64,000 bases of DNA, from assembly GCF_005886145.1 (NCBI RefSeq), contig NZ_CP040504.1, positions 1,488,001-1,552,000 on the forward strand, written 5' to 3'. Positions 48,723 to 57,125 of the stretch are shown here, piece after piece. Both the position numbers and the translations under genes were made by a program. Numbering within the stretch: the first letter of the stretch is position 1; every line of letters begins with the position of its first letter. The DNA comes from Neisseria sp. oral taxon 014 str. F0314 (lineage in GTDB: Bacteria > Pseudomonadota > Gammaproteobacteria > Burkholderiales > Neisseriaceae). The notes beneath the pieces were generated by a model, which worked only from the letters and a program-made list of their open reading frames with translations, had not been told where the DNA came from and searched no databases.

Positions 48723-49625
48723 TTATTGCAATGCGCGTCGAATGTCTTTCTTCGCGCTGTCTATGCCTCTGCCTACCCCGCCCACTAGGTTCTCTACCAG
48801 CGAGTTGTTTTTTTCCAGTACCAAGACGGCCCCGATCATCGTCAGCATGCCGCCGCCCTTCTGCGCCAGTTTCTTGAGCTGCGCGGACGGGCTATCCACC
48901 TGCTTGCCGTACAGGATGTTGCGTTCAGCCTCGGCCTGTATCTGCCGATACAGGTTGATTTTGGTCTGGTAGGCCGCCAGCGAGGCCTGAAGGCGGCTCA
49001 GGTCGTTTTGAATCAGCGTCTGCATCAGCGCAAGCTGGTATTGCTTCTTCTGCAAATCGCCCGATGTGCCGTAATCCCATTTCTTGACCAGTTTCTGCAA
49101 CGCTTCGTTGCGTTCTTCCAATACTTCGGCCAGCTGGTGAATTTCATATAGGTTCAGTGCGATCAAGTTGCGCGCGTTGTTGCAGGCATTCTGCATGTTC
49201 TCTTCGTCGCTCTTCGTCCCTCCTTTAGCCAACGACTTGCCGCCCCCCTTGTTGCACATGCTGCTGGTGGCGGCATCTTTGCCATAGTAGGTTTCGATGG
49301 CTTTTCGGAATTTCTCTTCATCGCCGTTGCTCCACTGCCCTGAAGTCAGCTGCTTCGCCTGGGATTCGATTTTTTTGAAATCGGCCACATCCGTTTCCAA
49401 CCCGCTGCCCTTTACCGTCTTGTCGCGCTTGTCAGCACCGAGAAACTGGCGGATTTCGTCGAGGTAGCCTTTGATTTTGTCGGTGTTGCCTTTGATTTTG
49501 TCGGTGTTGCCTTTGATGTGGTTCGAATTGTCATCGATAACCGGAACGCTTTGTGCCGCCACCGGCAATGCCGCCGACAGCATCAGTGCGGCGGTAAGGG
49601 CGGTTATTGTCCGTTTGTGGTTCAT
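48723..49625 (-). CDS. virB5: VirB5/TrbJ-type minor pilin component
   Basis: A 300-residue periplasmic protein: signal peptide ending near AQS (~25), then helical coiled-coil regions (~60-110, ~155-250) typical of VirB5, which sits at the pilus tip. The mature N-terminus has a heptad repeat KGNTDKI coded by a 21-base unit present twice and partly a third time (49470-49520), a site where slippage would change copy number in frame. The last 27 codons also occur as a relic at 46829-46960. Confidence 0.87.
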   Translation of the reverse strand: MNHKRTITALTAALMLSAALPVAAQSVPVIDDNSNHIKGNTDKIKGNTDKIKGYLDEIRQFLGADKRDKTVKGSGLETDVADFKKIESQAKQLTSGQWSNGDEEKFRKAIETYYGKDAATSSMCNKGGGKSLAKGGTKSDEENMQNACNNARNLIALNLYEIHQLAEVLEERNEALQKLVKKWDYGTSGDLQKKQYQLALMQTLIQNDLSRLQASLAAYQTKINLYRQIQAEAERNILYGKQVDSPSAQLKKLAQKGGGMLTMIGAVLVLEKNNSLVENLVGGVGRGIDSAKKDIRRALQ

Positions 49626-49649
49626 ATAGTCTGTTCCTTATCCTTATAA

Positions 49650-52088
49650 TCATGGCTTAACCGCAGCACCGCTGTTGCGCGATCCTTTGCGCTCGCGGTA
49701 GAAACGTTCCAGCCATTGCTCGGGATGCAGGCTGTCTGCTTTGATACCTTCGGCCTGCGCCGTTTCCCCGATGATGCGGTGCATGATTTCGATGTTGTCG
49801 GTACTGGCGGAAATGACCGACAGCACGTCGTCCATCCCGCGCAGGTTGAGCTGGCACACCGCCGACGAATGACCCTGCTTGACCAAGAAGCAGCGGGAAC
49901 GTTCGTCCAGATTGACGATCACGTTAAATTCCGCTTCGGTCAGTTTCAACCCGTCGATATAGTCTTTCTTGTCGGCATTCGGATTCGGCAACAATATCAT
50001 CGTTGCCGTCTGTTCAATCAGGGCCGCAGAAATATCGCTCTTGAGCGCATCTTCCGGCGACTGGGTGGCAAAAATACCCAATCCGTTTTGTTTACGAATA
50101 GTCTTCTGTTTATTCTTGGCAAAATCCTTCAATCCGCCTTCGCCGTCAAGAATCTTCCAGAACTCGTCCATCACATAAATTAACGGGCGGCCGTCTATCA
50201 GTTCTTCCAGCCGGTGGATAAGGTAGTTGATAACCGGTGTGCGCACTTCGTCGTTGTCAATCACATCGGTATAGTCAAAACCGATGATGCTGGCTCTCGT
50301 TAAATCTATGGTATCGACTGGGTTGTCGAATACCCAGCCGAGCGAACCTTCCTGCGTCCATTTGCGGATACGGGCAAAAACTGAATCATCACCTAGGTTT
50401 GGCAAGCTTTTCTGGAAGTTGGTCATGGTGCGCAGTCGCAACGGTGTATCCAAAATGGCTTTCACCGCCCTCATGATATCTTCTTCTTCCGATGCGGTGT
50501 ATTCCTTTTTACCGGCAATTAGTTTTATCAATCCGGCAAGAAATTGGATATTGGCTTCGTTATTTTCGCATTGAAACGGGTTGAAACCGGTCGGCTGGCC
50601 ATTATCCAAAGCCATATAGTTGCCTCCACAGGCTCTGACAAAAATCTCCGCACCGCGGTCCTTGTCGAAAAAAAAGATCGTTGGTTTGGGATCGAATTTC
50701 TGTACCTGACTCAACAAAAAGTTGATTAAGGCTGTCTTACCCGTACCCGATTTGCCGATCACCATTGTATTGGCAATAGCTTTTTCTCCCAACGAATTTT
50801 CACTCGGATGTGTCGCGTGGAAATTAAAATAGTACGGCTGCCCATTGGTGGTTTGCAATACAGTTACGGCATCGCCCCACGGGTTATTGTGCATTTTGCC
50901 TGTAGAAAAGTTGTGTAGCGGAGATAAACCCAAAAAATTCAGCGAAGAGACATTAGCCAACCGTGTACGGTATTTCCAATTGCCTGCGAGCTGCGAATAA
51001 AACGACGCCATGATTGCAACATCTTCTTTGGCCGAAACAAACCCCGCATTCGACAATTCCGCACGAGCTGTCGCAATATGCTGATGCAACTTCTCCTGAC
51101 TCTCAGCATAAAGCGCTATAGTGAAATGGTATTCCCCCAACACAAAATTGCCCGACGACACTTCGTCCATTGCCCTATCCAGTTCCGATATCTGAGATAC
51201 GGCCTTATCGCCGGAGGAAATCATCATACCGCGTGTACGCTCCAGTGTTTTTAGAGCATCATGCCTTCCTTTCGGACTAAAACTGTGGGTAATGACATAT
51301 TCAAAATCAAGATATTTCAACCCATTTAAAATACCAGGCCACGTACTGTCTGGGTATTCTTTAATATTTAAAATTGCCCCAAAATAATTTTTCTGATCAG
51401 GGGTAGTTACGACAAAATCTCCATTCTTTGGAGAAAATGTTTGCTTACTAACAGCCAAATAATCATATACGGGGGCATTTAATACAGGTACAGGCTCCTC
51501 GATACGGTTCAACAAATATGCGTATAATTCCAGTGTCTCCGAAAATACTACGCCATTCTTGCCTTCGTACATACCTAATCTATATGGTGCATAATCACGC
51601 AGGACCGCCTCAACGTTAGCAGCAAGCTCGGTAATTTTCTCAATCGCCTGATTTTGCATATGTTCTAAAATTGAAACTTCCGAAGGGCGGTCAGCGAAAC
51701 CCTTATTGGCCACTATAGGGCGGTATAGCATAGTAAAATACAACTCATTATTCATAATTTTTTGAGTTGTCAGACTATGAAAATATTGGTCTTGAACTTC
51801 TTGATTAAACCGTTCGGTAAATTCTGCATCTAACTGAACTTTCCCACGCCGACGTACATCGTGAACCCAAAAAGCAACATTTACATAATCAGGCGCCCTT
51901 AATGTTTGAAGCAAACGGTTAAAAGTATTATGTTTATGTTCAATTTCCCACTCATCTCTACCAACAAAAGGCAAACCTCCAAGCCTCCATGAAATAAGAT
52001 AATCGCCACCTGTTGTTTTCACGACGAACGGAGAAACATGACTTGATAGAGTTATAAACTGGCTACTACTAGTATCTGGACTAAACAT
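49650..52088 (-). CDS. virB4: VirB4-type T4SS ATPase
   Basis: An 812-residue ATPase of the T4SS with Walker A GKSGTGKTAL near residue 449, Walker B-like PLIYVMDEFW near 640 and ATQSPEDAL afterwards. The N-terminal third (CagE/VirB4 N domain) is present. Base composition changes within the gene: the 5' part (51250-52088) is AT-rich as in virB1-B3, while the 3' part is GC-richer as in virB5-B6. The segment near 51045-51200 also exists as a relic at 44030-44197. Confidence 0.93.
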   Translation of the reverse strand: MFSPDTSSSQFITLSSHVSPFVVKTTGGDYLISWRLGGLPFVGRDEWEIEHKHNTFNRLLQTLRAPDYVNVAFWVHDVRRRGKVQLDAEFTERFNQEVQDQYFHSLTTQKIMNNELYFTMLYRPIVANKGFADRPSEVSILEHMQNQAIEKITELAANVEAVLRDYAPYRLGMYEGKNGVVFSETLELYAYLLNRIEEPVPVLNAPVYDYLAVSKQTFSPKNGDFVVTTPDQKNYFGAILNIKEYPDSTWPGILNGLKYLDFEYVITHSFSPKGRHDALKTLERTRGMMISSGDKAVSQISELDRAMDEVSSGNFVLGEYHFTIALYAESQEKLHQHIATARAELSNAGFVSAKEDVAIMASFYSQLAGNWKYRTRLANVSSLNFLGLSPLHNFSTGKMHNNPWGDAVTVLQTTNGQPYYFNFHATHPSENSLGEKAIANTMVIGKSGTGKTALINFLLSQVQKFDPKPTIFFFDKDRGAEIFVRACGGNYMALDNGQPTGFNPFQCENNEANIQFLAGLIKLIAGKKEYTASEEEDIMRAVKAILDTPLRLRTMTNFQKSLPNLGDDSVFARIRKWTQEGSLGWVFDNPVDTIDLTRASIIGFDYTDVIDNDEVRTPVINYLIHRLEELIDGRPLIYVMDEFWKILDGEGGLKDFAKNKQKTIRKQNGLGIFATQSPEDALKSDISAALIEQTATMILLPNPNADKKDYIDGLKLTEAEFNVIVNLDERSRCFLVKQGHSSAVCQLNLRGMDDVLSVISASTDNIEIMHRIIGETAQAEGIKADSLHPEQWLERFYRERKGSRNSGAAVKP

Positions 52089-52271
52089 AGATTTAAATTC
52101 ACTTAAAATTCTGAATAAAACACCCCATATTTTATATTTTTATTATTCTTGGGAATAATTCCTTTTGACTTAATTATCACCAATGAAACTAAATATTAAT
52201 ATTCTAATATAGAGATAGAGAACCATTAACTTAGGAATATCCAAATATATTAAAAAATTGAGCATACCGTA

Positions 52272-52586
52272 TCAACTATTATAGGTTTTGCTTGGTGTTT
52301 TACGATAAATATTTGGATTAGTTACAGACAGACCTTTTCTTACTGAACGGTTTTTCGTTTGAAACAAAAACAAAAGTTTCAACCCCCATAACCGAAAAAC
52401 CATTTCATCCTGTTTAGCAATTTGCCTTAAAATCATAATGATAACTGGAATTGCCAATAAATAAAATAAATTAAAATACATAGCGAACAGCAACGGAATC
52501 CCTGCTCCTATGAAAAACGGCACATACGGCACCCCCATAAACATGGGGGGGCGCGTACAACCTCTAAACAAGGTATTTTTTTTCAT
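52272..52586 (-). CDS. virB3: VirB3-type T4SS membrane protein
   Basis: A 104-residue protein with two adjacent membrane helices (~20-55) followed by a cytoplasmic tail (FRLWGLKLLFLFQTKNRS). The N-terminal GCTRPPMFMGVPY is the VirB3 signature. A run of seven C occurs at codons 12-14 (52546-52552 on the plus strand as G7), short for phase variation but the longest such tract in the island. It ends 183 bases before virB4. Confidence 0.87.
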   Translation of the reverse strand: MKKNTLFRGCTRPPMFMGVPYVPFFIGAGIPLLFAMYFNLFYLLAIPVIIMILRQIAKQDEMVFRLWGLKLLFLFQTKNRSVRKGLSVTNPNIYRKTPSKTYNS

Positions 52587-52600
52587 AAGGTTAACGACTT

Positions 52601-52957
52601 TTAACAGCTTGAACTATACGTAATTAACCAGCTTGCAATTTGGCCAGCAGCACCAATTACCAATGCACCAACCAATATAGGAGCCACATCTGCAACACGC
52701 TTATGAGCAAATGCAATTTGATAGCCAGCCATAATAACTGCAATAGTTACAACAGCCACAGAAGCGACCTGCAAAATGCTTTGTATATTACTAAAAAATC
52801 CACTTACCTGGCCACAGGCATCTTTTACATTGCCAATACCGCCTTTGCCAGTAGTAGCACCATCAGCAAATGCGCTCCCCGACAAAGTCATCATGGCCAA
52901 AACCGCCATAGTATTGCGATATTGTTCTTTGGTGGATTTAAAAATGTTTTGTTTCAT
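52601..52957 (-). CDS. virB2: VirB2-type T4SS major pilin
   Basis: A 118-residue prepilin: long signal peptide ending near SAFADG (~32), a short loop with one cysteine (DACGQ) and two hydrophobic helices (~60-80 and ~90-112) with ILQVASVAVVTIAVIMAGYQIAF and PILVGALVIGAAGQIASWL. It forms the pilus shaft. A second cysteine is the last residue. Confidence 0.9.
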   Translation of the reverse strand: MKQNIFKSTKEQYRNTMAVLAMMTLSGSAFADGATTGKGGIGNVKDACGQVSGFFSNIQSILQVASVAVVTIAVIMAGYQIAFAHKRVADVAPILVGALVIGAAGQIASWLITYSSSC

Positions 52958-53034
52958 TACAATTCCTTTTATAAAACAGACAGTGATTAAAATAATTCAC
53001 ATTGGAGTGAATAGGTTAAAGCTAATTTATGCTA

Positions 53035-53712
53035 TCAAAATACAAATGTACTATCCTGTGAAGAATTACGATTTTCTGATTCGTGAGTATCCGCCCTAAT
53101 TTGAGCTACTGCACGATTACTACCATTAGCAGGCTTGACCGCATAGCCTATCCTGCTGGGATTTATCATATTTTTGGGTTGAATATATCGTGTCGCTTGC
53201 ACTGCACCACCATTTGGTATAAAGACCTTTTTACTTTTATCTAAATCGATAATCTGAATATTAGGGTTAGAAACAACGGTATTAGCGTAATTACCATATT
53301 TCCTTATAGAATCAAAGATTTTCTGTACATATCCATGTCTATATCCCGTAATAAAGTTTCCAGAATAATAACAACTAAAAGCCTTTCCCCAATCGTTTTT
53401 TGCAGAAATATAACATTCCTTCAGAATTTTTGATCCTGCCAAAAGATTAGAACATGCGTCAAATGCTTTTTCATAACTACCCAAACCGTATTTTTTTAGG
53501 TTATACCGATTAACTTGGGCAATTCCCACAGAGAAATTATATCCTCCTGCCTCCAACATCTTTACCGTTTGTAAAGCCTCTTGAAGATTTCTAGGCTGTC
53601 TAGTCAATCTTCCTTTTACAACACCTATCGCATAAGGATTAAAACTTGATTCAACATGTACCACATGTTGCATCACTGCTGGAGGGACGTGCAAATTGCC
53701 GCAATCTATCAT
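53035..53712 (-). CDS. virB1: VirB1-type lytic transglycosylase
   Basis: A 225-residue SLT-domain protein: HVESSFNPYAIGVV has the catalytic Glu (~20), followed by VGIAQVNRYNLKKYG and GKAFSCYYSGNF motifs (~80 and ~110). It locally opens peptidoglycan for the secretion machine. No signal peptide is visible at this start, although the protein should act in the periplasm. The ATG overlaps the stop of the gene before it (ATGA). The tail ~150-225 is low in complexity. Confidence 0.9.
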   Translation of the reverse strand: MIDCGNLHVPPAVMQHVVHVESSFNPYAIGVVKGRLTRQPRNLQEALQTVKMLEAGGYNFSVGIAQVNRYNLKKYGLGSYEKAFDACSNLLAGSKILKECYISAKNDWGKAFSCYYSGNFITGYRHGYVQKIFDSIRKYGNYANTVVSNPNIQIIDLDKSKKVFIPNGGAVQATRYIQPKNMINPSRIGYAVKPANGSNRAVAQIRADTHESENRNSSQDSTFVF

Positions 53713-54425
53713 TGTTTGCCTTTATTTCGATATGAATACCCTGTAGATTTCATCCATGCATCAATGTAATCCCTAGTTTCTCTATCTCCCCCATTTCTAT
53801 TACCAAACCAATCATTTTGAGATGAAAATTTACCTGTTTGATTTTTTATTTTATTCAATAATTTTTCATTTGGAACATCTTGGTATGAGACTTTATTAGT
53901 AAGTGCTTGGGCATATGGGCCCCATTTAGGTATGTCTTTTGTTGAGAATGGAGTAACCCTTAGAAATCTTCCTTTCTTCTCCCCCATCTGGCTCAACAAA
54001 CCAGTTTCTGTCAACTTCTCTCCCCTACCAGAAAAGCCCCATTGACGCCATGGTTTATTGCCAATGTATGTCGAAACTGCAAACATACCGGTAGGCCTCC
54101 ATTCATAACTAATAGTATCTCTTCTCTCCACCTTAACAAATTCTGAAACTGTACCTATGGTAAAGAAACTGCCATTAGTCAAGCTTGGCGTACAAATTGG
54201 AATGCTAACATCATGACCATAATAAGCTAACGCCAACTCTGTAAAAAATGCTTGGACATCCTGTTGACATTCTTGAACAGACATTGGGCCATTGGGATTT
54301 TGCAAACAAAGCATTAAACGACATCCACTAGTACGGTAAAAATCTTGGTAGTTGTCAGTATGGGCAACAACAGGTGAGGTGCATACTGCTACAAGAATGC
54401 CTAACATTCCATTTGTCAATTTCAT
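53709..54425 (-). CDS. TrbM/KikA/MpfK-like conjugal transfer protein
   Basis: A 238-residue protein with a signal peptide (~1-20, SPVVAHTD). The motif SGCRLMLCLQNPNGPMSVQECQQDVQAFF (within residues ~32-60) is the C-x-LCL...C pattern of TrbM/KikA proteins found at the start of several conjugation operons. Role unknown even in model plasmids. It is the first gene of the virB1-B6 group and shares a 4-base overlap with virB1. Confidence 0.7.
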   Translation of the reverse strand: MKLTNGMLGILVAVCTSPVVAHTDNYQDFYRTSGCRLMLCLQNPNGPMSVQECQQDVQAFFTELALAYYGHDVSIPICTPSLTNGSFFTIGTVSEFVKVERRDTISYEWRPTGMFAVSTYIGNKPWRQWGFSGRGEKLTETGLLSQMGEKKGRFLRVTPFSTKDIPKWGPYAQALTNKVSYQDVPNEKLLNKIKNQTGKFSSQNDWFGNRNGGDRETRDYIDAWMKSTGYSYRNKGKQ

Positions 54426-54663
54426 GATTCGTCCTTTGACTCCAAAATTAGTTTTATAAAAAATTTACCTTATATTAATAGATCATACGAAGATTGTCAT
54501 TATAAATTTTTGTCATGCTGACTAATGGTCATTATTACAAATAAACGTATATAAATGTATTTTATTTTAAAAATAATCAAATTAAAAATATTTTTTAAAG
54601 TTGCTATACTAAAATAATTATTATTTTGAAAATAGAATGTAGAATATGCTAAAAATTTCTTAT
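54426..54663. promoter_or_regulatory. Upstream region of the T4SS operon
   Basis: Very AT-rich. On the minus strand a perfect TATAAT (54504-54499) lies about 75 bases before the first ATG; the -35 position reads only weakly (CATTAG). This is the likely promoter of the trbM-like/virB1-B6 operon. Confidence 0.4.
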
Positions 54664-54698
54664 AAAAAAACCGCTCTACTAACAGAGCGGTTTTTTTA
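54664..54698 (-). terminator. Intrinsic terminator downstream of tRNA-Lys
   Basis: AAAAAAACCGCTCT...AGAGCGGTTTTTTT is a 7-base GC-rich stem flanked by A and T runs, so it works in both directions. It starts 11 bases beyond the tRNA 3' end. Confidence 0.85.
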
Positions 54699-54708
54699 TA
54701 AGGTAAAC

Positions 54709-54784
54709 TGGTGGGTCGTGAGCGATTCGAACGCTCGACCAACGGATTAAAAGTCCGCTGCTCTACCAGCTGAGCTAACGACCC
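54709..54784 (-). tRNA. tRNA-Lys(UUU)
   Basis: The minus strand folds as a cloverleaf: acceptor GGGTCGT/ACGACCC, D arm GCTC-AGCTGGTAGAGC, anticodon stem GGACT-TTTAATCC with anticodon TTT, T arm with GTTCGAATC, and encoded CCA. Its 3' end faces the secretion island, the usual side for islands that integrate at tRNA genes. Confidence 0.97.
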
Positions 54785-54945
54785 GATAAGCTGCGCATTC
54801 TACGATTTTGTTTTTAGAGTGTCAATCGTTTTTTGGAAAAACTTTCCGGAAAACGTAAAATTAGTCGGTAACGCTGGGATGACGTGCTATGATTTTTCCG
54901 TCGGACAGGTTCCGGCATAAAAATTACGATGAAAGGACAAACCTT

Positions 54946-55362
54946 ATGATGAAAAAAATCCTGCTTGCTGCTTTGATGACTGCCGCCTTGGCCGCCTGTT
55001 CTCAAGAGACGAAACAAGAAACCCAGGAAGCGGCGCACGCGGTGGCTTCCGATGTGAGCGCTGCCCAGACCGATGCGGCTTCCGCCGTTGATTCTGCGAC
55101 TTCTGCGGCTAAAGATGCGGCGGACAAAGCGGTTTCCGATGCGAAGGAAACGGCGGATAAGGCAACGGCCGATGCGAAAGCCTCTGCCGACAAAGCAATG
55201 GCTGATGCCAAGGAATCTGCCCACAAAGCTATGGCGGATGCGAAAGAGACAGCCGACAAAGCCAAATCTGCGGCCAAAGAGGCAATGAAAGACTCTCTGG
55301 ACAAGGCTGCGGATGCTACTCAGAAAGCCGCCGACAAAATGAAGGATGCGGCCAATAAGTAA
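54946..55362 (+). CDS. Ala/Lys/Asp-rich lipoprotein
   Basis: A 138-residue lipoprotein: signal MMKKILLAALMTAALAAC with the lipobox Cys at ~18. The rest is a run of degenerate 11-residue units of the type ADKAxADAKET (for example KASADKAMADAKE), which would form an amphipathic alpha helix or coiled coil like apolipoprotein or LEA-type proteins. The ATG at 54946 follows GAAAGGACAAACCTT. Function is unknown; it lacks the AAEAP repeats of H.8 lipoproteins. The first gene outside the island on the right. Confidence 0.75.
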   Translation: MMKKILLAALMTAALAACSQETKQETQEAAHAVASDVSAAQTDAASAVDSATSAAKDAADKAVSDAKETADKATADAKASADKAMADAKESAHKAMADAKETADKAKSAAKEAMKDSLDKAADATQKAADKMKDAANK

Positions 55363-55392
55363 TCCGGTTGTTTGCTTTAACCGTCTATATGC

Positions 55393-55429
55393 AAACAGGC
55401 CGTCTGAAAATGTTTCAGACGGCCTGTTT
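55393..55429. terminator. Bidirectional DUS terminator
   Basis: AAACAGGCCGTCTGAAA and its complement lie between the convergent lipoprotein gene and the TerC gene. Confidence 0.75.
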
Positions 55430-55448
55430 TACGTTTTATATCTGCTGA

Positions 55449-56429
55449 TTAATGCCCGCGTTTTTCCAACTTTTTGCTGTAAATCAGCGAAATCAATACG
55501 GAGGCGCCGAGTGCGCCGAATACGACCGACAGGGAAATGGAAATCGGGATGTGTATCCAGTGCATCGCCAGCATTTTTACGCCGATAAAACTTAAGACGA
55601 AGGCCAAACCGTATTTCAGGAAGACAAAGCGGTCGGCAACATCGGCCAGCAGAAAATACATGGCGCGCAGACCGAGAATGGCGAAAATGTTGGACGTCAG
55701 GACGATGAACGGGTCGGTGGTCACGGCAAATACGGCGGGGATGCTGTCTACCGCGAAAATCACGTCGCTCAATTCAATCATCACCAACACCAATAGCAGC
55801 GGCGTGGCGATGCGTTTGCCGTTTTCCAGCGTGAAGAATTTTTCTCCGTTGAGGACGCGGCTGACCGGAATGTGTTTTTGCAACCAGCCCAACAGTTTGT
55901 TTTTCGACAGGTCTTCATCTTCGTCATCACCGCCGGCCTTAATCATATGGATGCCGGTATACAGCAGGAATGCGCCGAAAAGATAGAGTATCCATTCAAA
56001 CTGCTGCACCAGTACTGCGCCGACGAAAATCATCAGTGCGCGCAGGGCGATGGCGCCGAACACGCCGTAGAGCAATACGCGGTGCTGGTATTGCTGCGGA
56101 ACTTTGAAATAACCGAAAATCATCAGGAAAACGAAAATATTGTCTACCGCCAATGATTTTTCGAGGATATAGCCGGTGAAAAATTCTAACACCTTCTCTT
56201 TGGCAACGGCACCGTAGGCAGGATTGCCGGCCAGTTCGAAATACAGCCAGCCTGCGAAACCGCAGGATACGGCAATCCAGATGCAGCTCCAGGCCAACGC
56301 TTCTTTAACGCTGATTTTATGTGCGCCGCTTTTTTTCAGCGACAACATATCGACGGCAATCATGATACATACGGCAATAAAAAATACGCCGTAAAAAAGC
56401 GGCGTGCCGACCGATGGATGTGCGGCCAT
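55449..56429 (-). CDS. TerC/Alx family membrane protein
   Basis: A 326-residue protein with nine membrane helices and the TerC pattern: EKSLAVDNIFVFLMIF, LVLVMIELSDVIFAVDSIPAVFAVTTDPFIVLTSNIFAILGLRAMYF. Members are linked to metal (manganese, tellurite) handling. The ATG at 56429 has GAAAGGA about 9 bases upstream, so the TTG at 56447 is not used. The upstream gap is too short for the pH/manganese leader known from E. coli alx. Confidence 0.9.
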   Translation of the reverse strand: MAAHPSVGTPLFYGVFFIAVCIMIAVDMLSLKKSGAHKISVKEALAWSCIWIAVSCGFAGWLYFELAGNPAYGAVAKEKVLEFFTGYILEKSLAVDNIFVFLMIFGYFKVPQQYQHRVLLYGVFGAIALRALMIFVGAVLVQQFEWILYLFGAFLLYTGIHMIKAGGDDEDEDLSKNKLLGWLQKHIPVSRVLNGEKFFTLENGKRIATPLLLVLVMIELSDVIFAVDSIPAVFAVTTDPFIVLTSNIFAILGLRAMYFLLADVADRFVFLKYGLAFVLSFIGVKMLAMHWIHIPISISLSVVFGALGASVLISLIYSKKLEKRGH

Positions 56430-56501
56430 GTGTGCGGTTCCTTTCAATGGTTTTCAGACGGCATTCTAACACGCGGCGTCAAGGCCGTCTGAAAACCGCC
56501 G

Positions 56502-56951
56502 TTACCAAGAGAAATAAAACATGCCTTTGGCCAAGAGCACGATAAACAACATATGGGTGAACACGACGGCGTGGATGTATTTCGACCAGCCGACGGTCAG
56601 GGTACGGCGGTGCATTTTGACGACGGCAATGGCAAAATGTACCAATACGCTGAAAGCCAGCAGTATTTTCAAAGCCAGCAAGGTGCCGAACGACGAAGCA
56701 AGCGGCTGGCGCAGAATATCGGTATAGCGGTCGAACACCATGACCAGCCCCGACAGAAACAAGACGGCCACCACCGGCGGCATCACGCGTACCGCGCGGT
56801 ACGACATCGCCCGCTCCACTTCGCGCCGCGCCTCGCGCGACACGCGTTTGGTGTGCATGACCGACAATACCAGCATTTCAAAAAATACTCCGCCCACAAA
56901 GGCAATCGCACAATAAAGATGAACGATGTGGGCCACAGTGTAGATACTCAT
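56502..56951 (-). CDS. CopD-like small membrane protein
   Basis: A 149-residue protein with four membrane helices and the pattern AHIVHLYCAIAFVGGVFFEMLVL at the start, RAVRVMPPVVAVLFLSGLVMVF in the middle and WSKYIHAVVFTHMLFIVLLAKG at the end, with histidines in helices 1 and 4 as in CopD/HemJ-like proteins that may bind haem or copper. It lies upstream of terC on the same strand. Function not established. Confidence 0.7.
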   Translation of the reverse strand: MSIYTVAHIVHLYCAIAFVGGVFFEMLVLSVMHTKRVSREARREVERAMSYRAVRVMPPVVAVLFLSGLVMVFDRYTDILRQPLASSFGTLLALKILLAFSVLVHFAIAVVKMHRRTLTVGWSKYIHAVVFTHMLFIVLLAKGMFYFSW

Positions 56952-57125
56952 AACGAACGCAGGCTTTCCGTTGACAGCATTAAATTAATAAGGGGAATTA
57001 TGGCATAAGCGACGATACGGTAAAACTTTTCCCTGCTTTAATTCTCTTTACCAAACAGAATAAGCCGTTAAACAAACTCTGTGCCATACTTCGCTTGCAG
57101 TTTAACCCCTTATGGAGATAAAACC

